From positions 248,001 through 312,000 of the forward strand of contig JADJNF010000007.1 of assembly GCA_016714445.1 (NCBI GenBank): a stretch of DNA of 64,000 bases. The letters run 5' to 3'. Of this stretch, positions 63,846-64,000 are shown piece after piece. This DNA comes from Saprospiraceae bacterium (GTDB lineage Bacteria > Bacteroidota > Bacteroidia > Chitinophagales > Saprospiraceae). The notes beneath the pieces are model-generated. The model made no database searches and was not told where the DNA came from. It saw only the letters and a program-made list of their open reading frames with translations. Position 1 is the first letter of the stretch, and each line of letters starts with the position of its first letter. The position numbers were made by a program, and so were the translations under genes.

Positions 63846-63893
63846 TTAATTTGGAAATGAATTAATTTGGAAATGGGTTAATTTGGAAATTTG
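63846..63893. repeat. Three tandem 16-bp repeats
   Basis: TTAATTTGGAAATG plus two variable bases, three times in a row at 63846-63861, 63862-63877 and 63878-63893 (the last ends TTTG), between uxaC and kdgK. It could be a regulator site or simple slippage DNA. Confidence 0.8.
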
Positions 63894-63901
63894 CAATTGG
63901 A

Positions 63902-64000
63902 TTATACACCTAAAAAATGTTTTACATTGTTGTAACATATATCCTGAATGATTTTGCCTGTCCATTCGATATCGTTGGGCAATTCACCTTTTTCGATTTC
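63902..64000 (-). CDS. uxaC: Glucuronate isomerase, C-terminal end, cut by window edge
   Basis: The last 32 codons are visible: EIEKGELPNDIEWTGKIIQD and then ICYNNVKHFLGV before TAA. This matches the C-terminus of UxaC (GELPND and ICYNNAK-type motifs). UxaC converts glucuronate or galacturonate to the keto form, the first step of the Ashwell pathway. As the first visible gene of the operon, it fits kdgK, eda and exuT downstream. Confidence 0.85.
   Translation of the reverse strand, partial: EIEKGELPNDIEWTGKIIQDICYNNVKHFLGV

Overview
The window is chromosomal DNA from a Bacteroidota bacterium, most plausibly a Saprospiria-like environmental lineage. The evidence is the SusC/SusD pair, C-terminal type IX secretion (T9SS) sorting domains, promoters of the TTG-N19..23-TANNTTTG type with few Shine-Dalgarno sites, RteC and an IntDOT-like integrase, and DUF4293, YpdA and ExuT/UxaC proteins of Bacteroidota type. 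The genus cannot be fixed from the sequence alone.

Region 1 (1-15.4 kb) is an accessory island ending at a tRNA-Asp gene. From the left it holds: (a) a leftward defence operon with a 203-aa unknown, an XRE-ImmA/IrrE regulator, an 83-aa internally duplicated protein, an MmeI-like restriction-modification enzyme broken by a frameshift, and an AlbA_2/Schlafen-type protein cut by the window edge; (b) a 1-kb C-rich non-coding block dense in small perfect hairpins; (c) an arsR-merTP-GDCCVxC metal cluster with a near-leaderless promoter; (d) a DUF1905/DUF2461 cassette flanked by a 53-bp repeat; (e) two tandem paralogous small genes, each followed by the same terminator hairpin; (f) a compact four-gene operon (conserved 250-aa protein, DUF5675 protein, two small membrane proteins) with a divergent DNA-binding gene; (g) rteC and a tyrosine integrase.

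Region 2 (15.4-29 kb) is mostly housekeeping and metabolism: tRNA-Asp, accA, a DUF6913-like gene, dapA, a GH9 cellulase whose deacetylase tail is out of frame after a run of ten A, a Ca2+/Na+ antiporter, a PepSY protein, a retropepsin-like protease with PDZ, an APC permease, arfB, DUF4293, and an FAD oxidoreductase/Rieske oxygenase pair.

Region 3 (29-48.5 kb, all leftward) is a polysaccharide utilisation locus (PUL): a Reg_prop/Y_Y_Y/HTH sensor-regulator, a six-module surface protein (split by a frameshift), a GH144-like lipoprotein, a GH3 beta-glucosidase, SusC, SusD and a second GH144-like enzyme with a T9SS signal. An EEP-family hydrolase and a GH13 lipoprotein lie beside it. Two GH144-like enzymes plus GH3 plus SusCD point to beta-1,2-glucan as the substrate; this is inference.

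Region 4 (48.5-64 kb) holds a CDGSH protein, YpdA-like reductase, two serine hydrolases, a lipoprotein/outer-membrane pair, the ABC-F factor EttA, an SGNH hydrolase, a GH43 enzyme, and a leftward hexuronate operon (uxaC-kdgK-eda-exuT) running off the right edge. GH43, GH9-deacetylase and the hexuronate genes suggest a plant cell-wall or uronic-acid-polymer degrader.

Three long genes are each broken by a single-base frame change, two of them in A-runs. This may be sequencing error in part, and the affected genes are flagged.
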